From Colwellia psychrerythraea (GTDB lineage Bacteria > Pseudomonadota > Gammaproteobacteria > Enterobacterales > Alteromonadaceae): DNA of 64,000 bases. Below are positions 63,964-64,000 of this stretch, one piece after another. How positions within the stretch are numbered: the first letter of the stretch is position 1; each line of letters begins with the position of its first letter. The notes below the pieces were generated by a model that was given only the letters and a program-made list of their open reading frames with translations, did not search any database and was not told the origin of the DNA. The stretch is from the NCBI RefSeq assembly GCF_000764225.1, contig NZ_JQED01000055.1, positions 186,001 to 250,000 on the forward strand, written 5' to 3'. The translations under genes and the position numbers were made by a program.

Positions 63964-64000
63964 TTGATTGGAGATGCGTTTTAATTTTTGCGAGTACTTA

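Overview
The window reads as chromosomal DNA of a marine gammaproteobacterium of the order Alteromonadales, most like Colwellia. The evidence is clearly AT-rich coding and intergenic DNA, the fxsA-groES-groEL and epmB/efp arrangements, several TonB-dependent receptors, LacI-type sugar regulators with CG-centred palindromic operators, and surface proteins with PEP-CTERM and GlyGly-CTERM-like tails. The genus call is an inference from gene content. I saw no tRNA, rRNA, CRISPR array, prophage or insertion sequence.

Positions 1-7.4 kb are housekeeping: the 3' part of a GGDEF-EAL protein, dsbD-cutA, fxsA, and groES-groEL with a heat-shock-type promoter. Positions 7.7-30 kb are mostly envelope functions: a possible 31-codon gene, a 2447-residue secreted M4 metalloprotease, a small Cys-rich protein, an orphan LysR regulator, an OmpA-type protein, a three-gene unit (small protein, MscS-like channel, ECF-type sigma factor), a PEP-CTERM protein, a substrate-binding/OmpA fusion, a lipoprotein, a DUF3016-like protein, a second MscS channel, the divergent epmB/efp pair and an outer-membrane barrel protein.

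Positions 29.8-49.4 kb form an alpha-glucan (maltodextrin) utilisation locus: two LacI regulators, a TonB-dependent receptor, two MFS transporters, GH65 phosphorylase with beta-phosphoglucomutase, GH31, two GH13 enzymes, and two glucokinase genes that are almost identical in DNA sequence. A coherent route is: outer-membrane uptake by the receptor, periplasmic cleavage by exported GH13 and GH31, inner-membrane uptake by MFS carriers, then phosphorolysis (GH65 plus pgmB) or hydrolysis (GH13) with glucokinase, all ending at glucose 6-phosphate. Two operator types are visible: TGCAATCGATTGCA-like (at 36.2 and 40.4 kb) and TTGCATACGTATGCAA-like (at 32.6, 45.7 and 63.6 kb).

Positions 49.5-57.3 kb hold an MFS transporter with a long acidic cytoplasmic tail, a TetR regulator with an aldehyde dehydrogenase, a membrane-anchored methyltransferase-like protein, and a LysR regulator divergent from a zinc-free MDR oxidoreductase. 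Positions 57.4-63.5 kb hold two tryptophan-halogenase-type flavoproteins and a large TonB-dependent receptor. Two operators of the second sugar type sit upstream of that receptor, tying the halogenase cluster to the glucan regulon. This link, the recently homogenised glucokinase pair, and a terminator-like hairpin in the leader of the first MFS gene are the observations I rate highest.
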